Below, piece after piece: positions 11,698-23,264 of a stretch of 64,000 bases of DNA. This DNA is from Lumbricus terrestris (lineage: Eukaryota > Annelida > Clitellata > Crassiclitellata > Lumbricidae). Every line of letters starts with the position of its first letter. The stretch's first letter is position 1. The DNA lies in the NCBI GenBank assembly GCA_949752735.1, contig OX457036.1:17384933-17448932 (forward strand), given 5' to 3'. Made by a program: the position numbers and the translations under genes. The notes below the pieces were generated by a model, which was not told the DNA's origin, did not search any database, and saw only the letters and a program-made list of their open reading frames with translations.

Positions 11698-12157
11698 TGT
11701 CAACACCCAATTGACCTTCAAAGTTTTCTCCCGTTTTTTCCCTTGTGTTCAGTAGCGTAGCCTACACCTAGCCTAGTCACTGTATTTCGTTATCTAAAGC
11801 TAGGGTATAAATCTCTAAAGTTCTTAACTTGTTCAATTACAACAAAGCTCTGTTTCTTGTATTTTCTTCTTCTTCGTTCATAACACACGCAGATAACACA
11901 ACAATAGATCAACGACGACAAACGCTTGAATTCTACGACAGCAACGCAACTATTATTATCTAAACTCCACTGTTCTCTAAAACGTCTTCTACTCTCTCCC
12001 TACTATCAACGCCTTCTTCTACTACTTCTTACACTGTCTGGGCGTACACTCTTCCCCTGGCCGCTCTGTCCTTCTATCTGCCTCTCTCCGTGTATCTGTC
12101 CGTCTGTCTGTCTATCTCTCTCTCTCTCTCGCGCTCTCCAGCGACGGTCGGCCGAGC
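11698..12157 (-). repeat. LTR B (5' LTR of copy 1, truncated)
   Basis: It begins TGTCAACACC and matches LTR A up to ...CGGTCGGCCGAGC at 12157. It then stops about 125 bp short of the normal ...TTAGCTCACA end, so the outermost part of U3 is missing. Six unrelated bases (AAGTCT, 12158-12163) separate it from LTR C. Confidence 0.85.
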
Positions 12158-12163
12158 AAGTCT

Positions 12164-12748
12164 TGTCAACACCCAATTGACCTTCAAAGTTTTCTCCCGT
12201 TTTTTCCCTTGTGTTCAGTAGCGTAGCCTACACCTAGCCTAGTCACTGTATTTCGTTATCTAAAGCTAGGGTATAAATCTCTAAAGTTCTTAACTTGTTC
12301 AATTACAACAAAGCTCTGTTTCTTGTATTTTCTTCTTCTTCGTTCATAACACACGCAGATAACACAACAATAGATCAACGACGACAAACGCTTGAATTCT
12401 ACGACAGCAACGCAACTATATTATTATCTAACTCCACTGTTCTCTAAAACGTCTTCTACTCTCTCTCTACTATCAACGCCTTCTTCTACAACTTCTTACA
12501 CTGTCTGGGCGTACACTCTTCCCCTGGCCGCTCTGTCCTTCTATCTGCCTCTCTCCGTGTATCTGTCCGTCTGTCTGTCTATCTCTCTCTCTCTCTCGCG
12601 CTCACCGGCGACGGTCGGCCGAGCCGCGCTAAACTTTCCCGCCAGTCTGGCACCTGCAGGCCTAACTGTCTAGACGCTGACCTTGAGCTGGTCTAGTCGT
12701 ACGCCTAAACATCAACTGACTAAATAGACTATACAAAATTAGCTCACA
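12164..12748 (-). repeat. LTR C (3' LTR of copy 2)
   Basis: A complete 585-bp LTR running TGTCAACACC ... TTAGCTCACA on the plus strand, nearly identical to LTR D. The (TC)n run and MNSTTATQL shadow ORF are LTR features. Confidence 0.92.
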
Positions 12749-12751
12749 TTA

Positions 12752-12768
12752 CCTCCTTCCTTTCTTTT
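12752..12768 (-). other. Polypurine tract of copy 2
   Basis: Same AAAAGAAAGGAAGGAGG (minus strand) next to LTR C as in copy 1; 12749-12861 is otherwise 3' untranslated sequence. Confidence 0.8.
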
Positions 12769-12861
12769 AAAGAGAGCTAATTACCTATAAAAATTAGCGA
12801 ACGTACCTTAACTAAACAATGCAAATAGTCCATAACATAATACATCATAAAATATCTTATA

Positions 12862-15800
12862 CTACAATCTAGACAGACAATCGGCTACTACATTCAATTT
12901 ACCTTTCTTATAGTTCAATAGAATGTCAAAATTTTGCAATGATAAAGACCATCTGACTAATTTAGCAGATTTCGACATTGATTCAGTCAAATAAACTAAA
13001 GGGTTATGGTCCGTAAACACATTGATTTTAGAACCAATAAGAATTTCTTTCAACTTGTTTAAAGCCCATATGATCGCATAGGCTTCCTTCTCAATCGTCG
13101 CCCACCTCCTCTGGGTATCTGTCAGCTTCTGACTGATAAATGAAACGGGACGTTCTATCCCTTCCTCGTCCACCTGAGACAGGACCGCTCCCACAGCAAA
13201 ATCACTGCTATCACAGTACAAATTAAATGGTTTCCCAACCTCAAACATATATAGAATCACATTTGATAAGACAATCTGCTTAAGGGAATCAAAGGCTTTC
13301 TGATGTGCATCAGTCCAAACAATGTTATCAGGTACTTTCTTGCTAGTCAAGTCTGTTAATGGTTTAGCAATTTCAGCAAAATTACAAATAAACTGTCTGT
13401 AAAATCCAAAAAATCCTAAGACTTGCTTCACTTCCTTTCTGGTTTCAGGTTTCTTCAAATTAATTAAACTGTCAATCCTGTCTGGATTCATCATCTTCTT
13501 CCCTGATCCTATGAGGTGACCGATGAACTTCACCTCACTCTTACCAAACACTCATTTCTTCAAGTTCAATGTTACATTATGCAGTCTTATTTGTTTCAAA
13601 AATAATTCCAAATGTTTCAAATGAATGTCCCAATCATTCGAATGCACTGCAATGTCATCAACATAAGGTTCAGTAAAATCATGAATCGGTTGCAAAATCA
13701 TATTTATCGCTTTTACAAAAGTCCGTCCTGAGTTAATCATTCCAAAAGGAACACGCGTAAATTCATACAGTCCATTATGTGTAACGAACGCAGTCTTCCA
13801 TTGGTCACTCTTTTTCACAGGACAAGTCCAATATGCACTGCGACAGTCCAGAACAGAAATGAACTTGGATTTTCCAACTTTGCTCAAGACATCGTTGACG
13901 ATTGGCATAGGATATCGACAATTTTCAGTAAAAGAGTTAATGTACCTGTAGTCACAAGCCAATCTCAAGGATCCATTCTTCTTTTTGACGATGACAAGTG
14001 GACTTGCCATTCTGCTTGACGATGGTTGAATAATGTTTTCTTTCAGCATCTCTTGTATTTGTTTTTCCACTTCTGCTCGGTATATTAATGGTATTCGATA
14101 TGCCATGAATTCTTTTTCGCGAAAGTCTGGTCTCAGCACCACTTCGTGTTCTACCAATGTACATAATCCAGGTTTGTCTGAGAATCTGTCTGCATATCGA
14201 TTCAGTACATCAAGTAATTGTTTCTGTTGTTCGCTGGTCAGATGTCCAATTTGTTCGTAATCCAATTGAAGTGACTTCTGTTTTGTCTCTGAATAGTCTT
14301 CCTTCAGTGGTATTTCTACCACTGATCCAAATTCTTCATCCTCTTCCACAATCAGACCACAAGACAATGTTCTCGTAATGAACTTCCTCATCTTGTTAGC
14401 ATGAATAATCCGTCGACCGTTTTCGTTCATGTCCACCAGATACGAATATTTGGATCTTCTTTGCAGGACCTTGCATGGATCATGCCATCGTGAGATCAAT
14501 TTATTGGTTGACGTAGGATACAGCACGATGACGTTCTCTCCTGGCTCGAATTCTTTATCTTTTGCTCTTTTGTTGTATTGACTGGCGTACTGTTTTTGCT
14601 TTTCTCCAGCACAACTCTCGGCGAATGTCAAGGCCTTTTCCATGTCGGCTCTTAAATTTTTCAGGTATTTTGCCGGTTGCACTCCAATGTTCGGTGGTAG
14701 ATTTATTTCTTTGGTCCAGCTTTCTTTAAGGATGGTGAGTGGCCCTCTCGGTAACTTTCCATAGACCAGCAAATACGGTGCCACTCCTGTAGTTGCGTTA
14801 GGCACTTCTCTCAATGCCCATACTGTAAATGGAATAATTTTATGCCACTGTCTCGGATTTTCCACAACGACATGATGAATCATTTTCTTGAACGTTTGAT
14901 TCCATCTCTCCACCAATCCTGCCGCTTCTGGATGTCCTGGCGAATCGAATCGAGGACAACATCCCATCAGTTTCAGAAATTCTCTTGTTAGACTGGCTGT
15001 AAAATTCGTCCCTCTGTCGCTCGTGATCACTGACGGAACTCCCACATCCATGAACAGCTTCATCAAAGCTTCGCATACAGCCTTCGCGGTCAATGACTTC
15101 ATCAAGAATATTGTCGGCCATCTCGTACATGAGTCCACGATGCACAAACAATACTTATGCCCTGCTGCTGAAGTCGGTTCGATCGGTCCTACGACGTCCA
15201 TGGTCATTCTTCTGAACGGCACATCCTCTCTTGGTATTGGTGTAATCGGCACTCGATCCATCACCAAACTCCGTGCTTTCAGCTGACACTTCTCACAGGA
15301 CTTGCAGAACTTCACCACATCTCTACGCATTCTTGGCCACACAAAGGACAACTTGATACGTTCCCTTGTCTTCTCTTCTCCCAAGTGTCCGCCAAATACT
15401 GACTCATGTGCCAATTCCATCACCTGAATTCTTCTTTCCTTCGGCAACACCAACTGATACACCAACTGGTCCAACATTTGATGCTTCTTATACATCAACC
15501 CATTCACCACACTAAACTCTGATCCTTTGTCTTCAGCTATCTTCCACCACGACCTCAGTGACTCGTCATTTCTCTGCTGCTCTTCAAATTTCATTGCGTC
15601 TGCCAATTGTCTTTCATCACTCGTATTCTCGGCAAACAAATCCCTCATACTCGTGTCCATTTCACCATCACTTCCAGAATCATCATAATCATTATCACGT
15701 TCACATGCAACCATCTCTTCTTCAATTTCATTGTTTCCGGATGTTATTCCTTCTTCTTCTTGAATGCTTTGTTCATCATCGCTTTCTGTATCCTCATCTA

Positions 15801-18447
15801 GCAAACTTTCATTTGACTTTTCCTCTTCTCCTTCTTCCACTTCATTTCTCCGACTCTGTGCTCTTGTAGTCACATTCGCTTGCAATTCTCCTTGTAATAC
15901 ATTCACTGGTGGAACCTCTTTCAGTTCTGCGATTATCTCCGGATGCAGCAAGAACTTCTCTTTGTTATCTTTGCACAAGACTGCCGGAATGCTGGCACAC
16001 ACTAAGGTTAAATATGGCGCGATATTTACTCCCTTGTCTTTCCAATCTCCTCCTTCGTTATGACAACTCATCCGCACTTCGATTTTCACCAACTTAGCTG
16101 GAATGGGTTCTCCAGCCACACATTGCAAATGTACTCTGCCAATTTCTTCCACTGTCGCTCCTTTCAACAATTCCTCATTGATTACTGGAATCTCAGTACC
16201 AGAGTCGATCAGCGCTCTGACTTGCACGGGATGACAACTGTCATCATTTCCACGTATCTCTACATTGACATGCTGTAGTAAAGACTTCTTTGTACGTTGA
16301 CACTCATCTTTGCTTTCTGTTTCTCGACCAGCATCTTTAATTGGAGCAGAATTTACTATTTCTCTCTGTATAGCAAATTGAGGCGTGCACTTCATCACTG
16401 ACTTCACTTCCGTTTCGCGGTTGTCTTGTTCTTCATACTGATTCGGTGCATTCCTTACTTGTATCTGATTTACTCTGAGATTTTCTGCACTTCGAGTAAA
16501 TCTATTTCTCAGATTTGTCGTTCTTGGTGGTGCTTTGCAATCCTTTATCAGATGTCGGTCTGACTGACAATTATGGCAACGTTTCTTAATAATCCCTCTC
16601 TGTTCAGTGTTCTCCCGCCTGTAATTGTACGCTGTATTGTTTTCTCTTTGGCGTCCCATCACTGGAATTCGACTGTACATTTGTCTGTCACCCGTTGCTT
16701 CTCTTCTATCTTGACCAAACTGTCTTCCAGGAGCACCATCATTCCTCGCTTCGTTATTTCTGGCTTGGTTTCCTGTTTCTTTGTTATTACTATTCCACCT
16801 GGGTTGCTTCGAACTATTACCCCATGCTTCATATCTCGGTTTGTCTTGAAACATTAGACCAATTCGATTATTCACGTGTACGTCTGCGAGTTCTGCAACA
16901 TTACTGGCTTCCAAGCATTCAGTACCCTCTTTTGCTAGTACGAACTGTAGTGGACCCGGTGGTAGACATTCTTTCAACTTATCCGCCACCAACAGATCAA
17001 ATAACTTCTCGTAGCTTTTACCCACTCGCCTACTTCTGACATAATAGTTCAACAGGTTCTTTAATCTTGCCGTAAACATCGTGTATGTTTCTTCTGCCGT
17101 TTTCCTCGCATCTCCAAATCGTGATCGGTATTCTCTCGCTGTCAATTTGAATTCTTTCAGTAGATGTTCTTTCACTATGTCGTAATCGTCTAGATCATCG
17201 AAAGACAATCGGTTCAACACCGTTCTTGCTCTTGGCGTCATTAGTGGCAACAGCAATTTGACCCAAAACTGCTTTTCCACCGTAAAACTGTTGAATGCAT
17301 TCTCAACTGTCTCAAAATATAATGGCACCTCCATCATATCATATGGCATCTTAGGTAATACGTGTTTCATTGCATCACCTATCTTTTTAATCTTGGACAC
17401 CATTGTCTCACTTTCTCTGACCCTGGTTCGTTCTGACTCTTCACGACTTCTTCTTTCGTCTTCATTTCGTTCCCTCAGTCTATTTTGATCTTCTACCCTA
17501 CGCAGTTCTTCTTGTTCTATCTTTTGCTGCAACAATTCTAACTGTCTTCTGCGTTCCTCCTTTTCTATAGCCATTTCTCGGAGCTGAGCTTCCTTAAGAG
17601 CGAGTTTCTTTTGTTCTAATTCTAATTGTTCTTCCCTTTCTCTTTCCGCTTTTTCCAAATTTTCTTTCTCCATTTTCAATTCTTCCTGTCGAATCTCTTC
17701 GGCTCTTTGTAATTCTGCCAAACGCATGGCTTCTTTGTCTTCCTCACGCATCTTTTGCTCTTCGATCTGTTGTTTTCGTATTTCTTCATCACTTTTCCTT
17801 GCCCTCTCGTATTCTATCATCAATTCCATTCTTCTTCGTTCTGCTTCGTCACGATCTTTTTTCATTTGTTCTAGCTGAAGCTGGAACTGCTGCTTCTGCA
17901 TCTGTATCTCTTCTTGTCTCATCCTTTCTGCTTGTTCTGTTCTTACTTTTTCCTCTTGTCTCCGTTCTTTCTCTTCTTGTTTCCTTTGTTCCTCTTTCTC
18001 TTTCTCCTCCTGTCTCCGTTTCTCTTCTTTCTCTTTCTCCTCCTGTCTCCGTTTCTCTTCTTTCTCTTTCTCTTCTTGTTTTTGTTCTTTCTCCTCTCGT
18101 CTCCGTTGCTCCTCTTTTTCTTTCTCTTCTTGTTTCCGTTCTTTCTCTTCTTGTCTGCGTTTCTCCTCTTTTTCTTTCTCTTCTTGTCTGCGTTGCTCCT
18201 CCTTCATCATCATAAATTGCATCAACGCCTCCATAGACATAACCTGTGGTTTCTCCTCAACGCCACCTACAGCGCCTTTCTCTTCAGCTTCCTTTAGCCA
18301 CACCTCTGCTAGGGCTCTCATCAAATTTTCCCTTGACATCTCTTCGACTTCTTCTATGTCGAGACCCTCTTCAATTAATAACTTTATTAATCGAGCAGAC
18401 GACATCTTCTTTATACTCGCTTGCTTTTGTTCCGTAAGTTTCTCCAT
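12862..18447 (-). pseudogene. gag-pol of Gmr1-like copy 2, interrupted by one stop
   Basis: Same domain order and motifs as copy 1: coiled-coil Gag, zinc knuckle, DSG protease, HHCC/DDE integrase, YVDD reverse transcriptase, RNase H ending DCLSRL. The ATG is at 18445-18447. The frame ends after LNLKK at a TGA (13552-13554), where copy 1 has a cysteine codon, then stays open in the same frame from 13551 to 12862, covering the rest of RT and all of RNase H. The A-run that is short in copy 1 is one base longer here (13408-13413) and keeps frame. The Gag coiled-coil has a different arrangement of KEEKRRQEEKE repeats from copy 1. Confidence 0.9.
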
Positions 18448-18952
18448 CTTACTTTCTTACTTCAACTGATTTGCGTGAAGAAATCGAGGGAGTGACTATG
18501 CTTTCTGCAATTGGCTGACTTTACTTCTTATGGCTTGTTTATACAAGGAACGAGTTTTGTATACCTCTCTCTGGCGTTGTCGTAATGTTATTCGTATACC
18601 CGTTGTATCTTCTCACCAGTTGTTCGGATGCTCAGTTTCCTTCTCCCGTTTGGTCAGCTCCTCAGATTGATTCGATATTCACCTTCAATTTACGGACGGT
18701 GAATATTCCGAAAATTGACGTCGAAAATGCTTCGTAAGCAAAATCCACCGTAGATATTCCTCCAATTGAAAATATTCCTCCAAATGAAAATATTCCTCCG
18801 ATTGAAAATATTCCTCCAATTGAAAATATTCCTCCGATTGAAAATATTCCTCCGATTGAAAATGTTGCTCCGATTGAAAATATTCCTCCGACTGAGTTCA
18901 CTATCCCAACGTCCGTTGCTTGAATTCAGTATCCCACCGCTGCCACCAAAAA
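18448..18952 (-). other. 5' leader of copy 2, with 18-bp repeats and PBS
   Basis: Equivalent of the copy 1 leader, but with only 7 full 18-bp units at 18756-18881. The primer-binding site (18931-18948) is identical to copy 1. Confidence 0.78.
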
Positions 18953-19537
18953 TGTCAACACCCAATTGACCTTCAAAGTTTTCTCCCGTTTTTTCCCTTG
19001 TGTTCAGTAGCGTAGCCTACACCTAGCCTAGTCACTGTATTTCGTTATCTAAAGCTAGGGTATAAATCTCTAAAGTTCTTAACTTGTTCAATTACAACAA
19101 AGCTCTGTTTCTTGTATTTTCTTCTTCTTCGTTCATAACACACGCAGATAACACAACAATAGATCAACGACGACAAACGCTTGAATTCTACGACAGCAAC
19201 GCAACTATATTATTATCTAACTCCACTGTTCTCTAAAACGTCTTCTACTCTCTCTCTACTATCAACGCCTTCTTCTACAACTTCTTACACTGTCTGGGCG
19301 TACACTCTTCCCCTGGCCGCTCTGTCCTTCTATCTGCCTCTCTCCGTGTATCTGTCCGTCTGTCTGTCTATCTCTCTCTCTCTCTCGCGCTCACCGGCGA
19401 CGGTCGGCCGAGCCGCGCTAAACTTTCCCGCCAGTCTGGCACCTGCAGGCCTAACTGTCTAGACGCTGACCTTGAGCTGGTCTAGTCGTACGCCTAAACA
19501 TCAACTGACTAAATAGACTATACAAAATTAGCTCACA
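18953..19537 (-). repeat. LTR D (5' LTR of copy 2)
   Basis: A complete 585-bp LTR; its right end ...TTAGCTCACA at 19537 is followed by unrelated sequence CCTAGTTAAT, which fixes the LTR boundary. Confidence 0.92.
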
Positions 19538-20681
19538 CCTAGTTAATAATTTTGTAGATAAATTGCCAGAAGACAAGTAGCCTAAATTTAGGATTAGAAT
19601 CGACGTCAAGAAGGGATTTTAAAAAAATAAATGTAAGTTCCAGTAACTTGGGCCTACGTATACCAGAGTAAGCAGACTTATGAGCCCAGCACGAGCGATG
19701 TTGAAAGTTAACCTACAAAATTATAAGCGACATCGTGCATGCATGCAGATTACAAAATTTAATGTCAATTTATGAAATGATTAAGTCGGCTGCCGGACAG
19801 CAGAACTTAGCCCAAACGATTTACTCTGCTGATATTTAAGCAGTTCCAGAACACTGGTCACAAAGTCGTAGAAAATAGCACATGTCATGTCAAAATTGAT
19901 GTGTAGGCCTATTGACAGTTCCGCTTTTACAAGGTCGATGCTCAGCTAGGTTTAATTGCGATTGCTAGACAACAGGTCGTCCATAATGCTGAACGCTCTC
20001 TCGCAAAAAGCATTAAAACGGAATGAGAGAATATAGGCCTACGAAGGACAAAATATGCTAGGCCTATACTGAGTATCAGAGGTTTGTAAAGTTTTGAAAC
20101 TTCAAACAAGCGCTGTCCAACATTTGATGTTCAGCCAACAACGTCAAATTCATCGAACAATCTATTAAGTTTAGTGTGCAAAATAAGAACAATATTGTGG
20201 AATGTGGGTCCTAACAGCAAATTCCCGGACAATTTGGGATCAGTCCGGGACACGGGACACACAGGGCCAATTCCGGGATTGTCCCGGCGAATCCGGGACG
20301 GTTGGCAGCCCTATGTACGTTGGAAGAAGCCCAGCCATGTATACAGACCGTGAAGCAGCAAAAAGCATAGATCGACCTAGGCCTACTTGTTAATTATAGC
20401 AGATTTGGGCTCCGGCCGAAATTCGCTTCAGGGATTCGGGTAGATCCAGACTGGATGGTGTTTAGACCGATATATCTATTAAGGCATAGGCCTATGGATA
20501 GATCAATAGGCCTATGACGATAACTTTATTCCATCAACTAACAATTCACCGTGTAACGGCGTGTAGCCTACGTTGACAACAGTTCACAGCTGTACACCAA
20601 TATGGCCGACCACATAGGCCACGCCCTTTTGCAATCCCAGAATAGCGCGCCTTCAAGAAAACCACTCTGAGACACTCTCAG
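19538..20681. other. Non-coding stretch with one transposon end
   Basis: No gene is recognised. At about 20205-20313 GC-rich sequence ending CCGGGACGGTTGGCAGCCCT (minus strand: AGGGCTGCCAACCGTCCCGG) looks like a single DNA-transposon terminus; no partner end was found. GGCCTA words are dense from 19910 to 20520. Confidence 0.45.
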
Positions 20682-20892
20682 CAGTGGCGGCGCTAAGGGG
20701 GTGGTGGCTAAGCCCCCTACAAGAGGCTCAGCCCCTTCTAAAAAAGGGCCATCCGAATTTTTTACATTGAAAAATCCACGATTTTCGGCTGACGACTAAA
20801 AAAAAGGTCGTCAGAAATTTTGGCGGCGAAAATGGAAAATTTTCGCCGCGAGGCTTCAGCCCCCTCCAACTGAAATCCTGGCGCCGCCACTG
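20682..20892. mobile_element. 211-bp hAT-type MITE, CAGTGGCGGCGC family
   Basis: Termini CAGTGGCGGCGCTA and its inverse TGGCGCCGCCACTG. It is flanked by ACTCTCAG (20674-20681) and ACTCCCAG (20893-20900), an 8-bp duplication with one mismatch. It has the size of a MITE and no ORF. It shares termini with the 2-kb element at 22649. Confidence 0.85.
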
Positions 20893-22648
20893 ACTCCCAG
20901 TTCAACCACGGTGAAACAAAAAGTTTTTAGTAGTCTGTAAAACACTGAGGAGTCAAACTAGAGGCAGAGAGGAGAAGTTGAGAACATAGGCCTATAGTAG
21001 GCCTATTGAACAGCAGAGTGTAAGCTTACATAGGTCTATAGGCCGGAGCACAGACAAGGAAACAACGATTCTTCTGCGAGAGGCGCTATATGAATCTATA
21101 GACACAATGCAATACAATATTTAATGTTATAACGCGGTCGATTTAAAGTCGGTCCTGTTACGTCACAATACGGATTGTAACTAATACATGAGTTTCCATG
21201 GTAACTCATTGTGTCCAGAGCTTCTTTCTGATTGGTTACTGGTGGTTTCTTTTCGACCCGAAGCAGCGACGGGTCGAGGGTCGGATCAGTCCCATCCAGA
21301 CGTCAGGCGCGAAAGAACAAAGTAGACGGAAGATTGCAAAGATTTCGAACTGTTAAGTTTGACCGTACATGTACTTTAATGGGCATAATTATAGTATCCG
21401 GGACCGACGTGTCGGTTAGGTTCAGGTATAGGGGTAGTGATGGTCGGTTAGGGGCATAACTATAGTATTGGGGATCGCCGTGCCGGTTACGGTTAGGTTA
21501 GGCGTCTTGAGGGTCGGTTAGGGTTAGCATCGTCAGTCGGTCCCCAAATACTATAGTAGGCCTACTACGCTCGGTTATAATTCAGGTCAGGCGTCGTGAG
21601 GGTCGGTTAGGGTCAGGTTAAACGCCGTGAGGGTCGGTTAGGGTTAGGATTAGGGCTAGTGTCGTCATTCGGTCCCCGATACTATAGTTACGCTCGGTTA
21701 AGTTCAGGTTAGGCGTCGTGACGGTGGGTTTGGCCAGGTTATAGGCTTACGTCTCTTTGGCCTGTACATGGTCAAATTTGCAGAGAACAGGTATGCAATT
21801 CCTCAATTCATGGTCTGAAGTAGACCTACTGGCTTTGATCAATTAGAATATCAGATTTCATTAGTATCAGACAGATTAACGTCAAGTTTAATTGTGATCA
21901 TTTTAGCCCTAATAGTAAAAAGGTATAATTGTGATCATTTTAGCCGTAGGCCTAATAGTAAAAAAGGTAATTGTCCTCTGGTTGGGTGTAACTTACTATG
22001 GAGAATGGGAAGGGAAAGAAGTTGTGCACAATGTGCAGTTCTAAAATTGCCTTAAAATTTTTTAAACTGCGCAACTCTTTTTCTGGCCGAGAAAATATTC
22101 TCGGCGCCGCTCGTTCTGGACCGAGTCTCCGCACTCTCCGCCCCCAAAACCCGTTCTTTTTTAGCCCCCCAGGAATGGAAAACAAACTCCATCCATGTCC
22201 GTGCATTCGATTCCTTATTCAATTCCTCAATTCATGGTCTGATATCGGTCGCGTTTTCGTAACCGTGAGTTCCAGACTGCTGTTCTGTAAGCGTGACTAG
22301 AAAGCCAAGCTCAGAACGCGCCACCTTGGACACGAATCTCACGATCGCTGACAAACATTGCAGGACGTGTCTGCCTAAAGGGTAAGCGGACCGATCAAAT
22401 AGATCTATATAATTATATCTCCGTTGCGTCTTTTATTTTCGAAAACGCAAGCATTTTAGCTGAGATCGTTGACGACAAAACAAGACAATTAAGGCCTATG
22501 CCCTAGGCCTATAAGAGGTGGTTGACTTATAGAGGAGCGTAGTGCAGCTGCAGCAGATATAGGCAAACGACCTAATAATTAGTTTCGAACTAGAGCGCTT
22601 GGAGCCAGCTAGCGCACAGCAATGAGACCGAATAAGATGGCGTGGTTA
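20893..22648. other. Non-coding, inverted and TTAGGG-like repeats
   Basis: No gene is recognised. From about 21380 to 21720 the words GGTCGGTTAGGGTTAGG and GGCGTCGTGAGGG recur. CATAACTATAGTATTGGGGA (21454) and TCCCCGATACTATAGTTACG (21673) are mutual inverted repeats with more copies around, suggesting a degraded nest of inverted-repeat elements. At 22145-22195 AGCCCCCC...AACAAACTCC resembles 25330-25375. Confidence 0.45.
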
Positions 22649-22789
22649 CAGTGGCGGCGCTACGCCAGGGCATGGCAGGGCAAATGCCCTGCCAAAAAAG
22701 CCTTTGCCCTGGCTGTTGCCCTGGCCGTTGCCCTGCCAGAAATTTTACCCTGGGAGAATTTGTTCTGGCATGTTGCTTTCACGTCCGTC

Positions 22790-23035
22790 CGCTCTCTGGC
22801 AGGGCAAAAGTTCTGGCAGGGCAAAATTCTGGCAGGGCAAAAGTTCATGAAGAAAACAGAATTTGGTAGGACAATTTTACGGCAGGGTAAAAGTTCTGGC
22901 AGGGCAAAAATTCTGTTAGGGTAAAGACCTGAAATTTTGGCATGCAAACGTCCTGACAGGGAAAAATTCCGGCAGAGCAAAAATTCTGGCAGGGCAAAAA
23001 TTCTGGTGAGGCAAAAGTTCTTGCAGGGAAAAAAT
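22790..23035 (+). repeat. Subterminal TTCTGGCAGGGCAAAA tandem repeats
   Basis: At least seven copies of a roughly 16-19-bp unit centred on TTCTGGCAGGGCAAAA, with inverse copies CCCTGCCAGAA just upstream (22690-22745). Clustered subterminal repeats are typical transposase-binding sites in hAT-like elements; that role is inferred. Confidence 0.7.
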
Positions 23036-23264
23036 TCTGTTGCTGTTTATCCACACTGCCGTATATGCCTACAACTAATAGTGTATGCCCAGTTGTCGCT
23101 TTACTGTTTTTCAAATGAAGCGTATGCATTTGAGTAGACAATAGACCTAGCTATAGCCTATATACCTGACTCCGTTAGGACCGTTACTTTATTTGCTGAA
23201 CGCTTTCGAAATGCTACTCGAAAGAGGATTTGCAATGCTTCACTAAGACACAGAGATTGGTCTA

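Larger units (their letters stand above)
4811..12157 (-). mobile_element. Gmr1-like Ty3/gypsy LTR retrotransposon, copy 1
   Basis: A minus-strand element: 3' LTR at 4811-5392, polypurine tract at 5396-5412, one gag-pol frame at 5506-11102 (broken by a frameshift), a leader with 18-bp repeats, a primer-binding site at 11676-11693 and a truncated 5' LTR at 11698-12157. The domain order read from the protein is Gag, protease, integrase, RT, RNase H. This is the copia-like order on gypsy-type domains that defines Gmr1-like elements. LTRs A and B share private variants (CTCTCCAGCG, CTACTACTTC) that separate them from copy 2, so they belong together. No clear target-site duplication is visible. Confidence 0.88.
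12164..19537 (-). mobile_element. Gmr1-like Ty3/gypsy LTR retrotransposon, copy 2
   Basis: A second minus-strand element, head-to-tail with copy 1 and with two complete LTRs (C 12164-12748, D 18953-19537, each 585 bp). It has a polypurine tract at 12752-12768, gag-pol at 12862-18447 (one stop codon) and a primer-binding site at 18931-18948. The body is almost identical to copy 1. Differences are scattered substitutions, coiled-coil repeat number, 18-bp repeat number and one lesion in each copy. LTRs C and D share private variants (GCTCACCGGCG, CTACAACTTC), so it is an element in its own right. Flanks AAGTCT (left) and CCTAGT (right) do not form a target-site duplication. Confidence 0.9.

Noticed and set aside
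4811..19462. MNSTTATQL... ORFs in every LTR
   Set aside because: They occur once per LTR copy, overlap the (TC)n run and have variable ends; conserved only because the LTRs are nearly identical.
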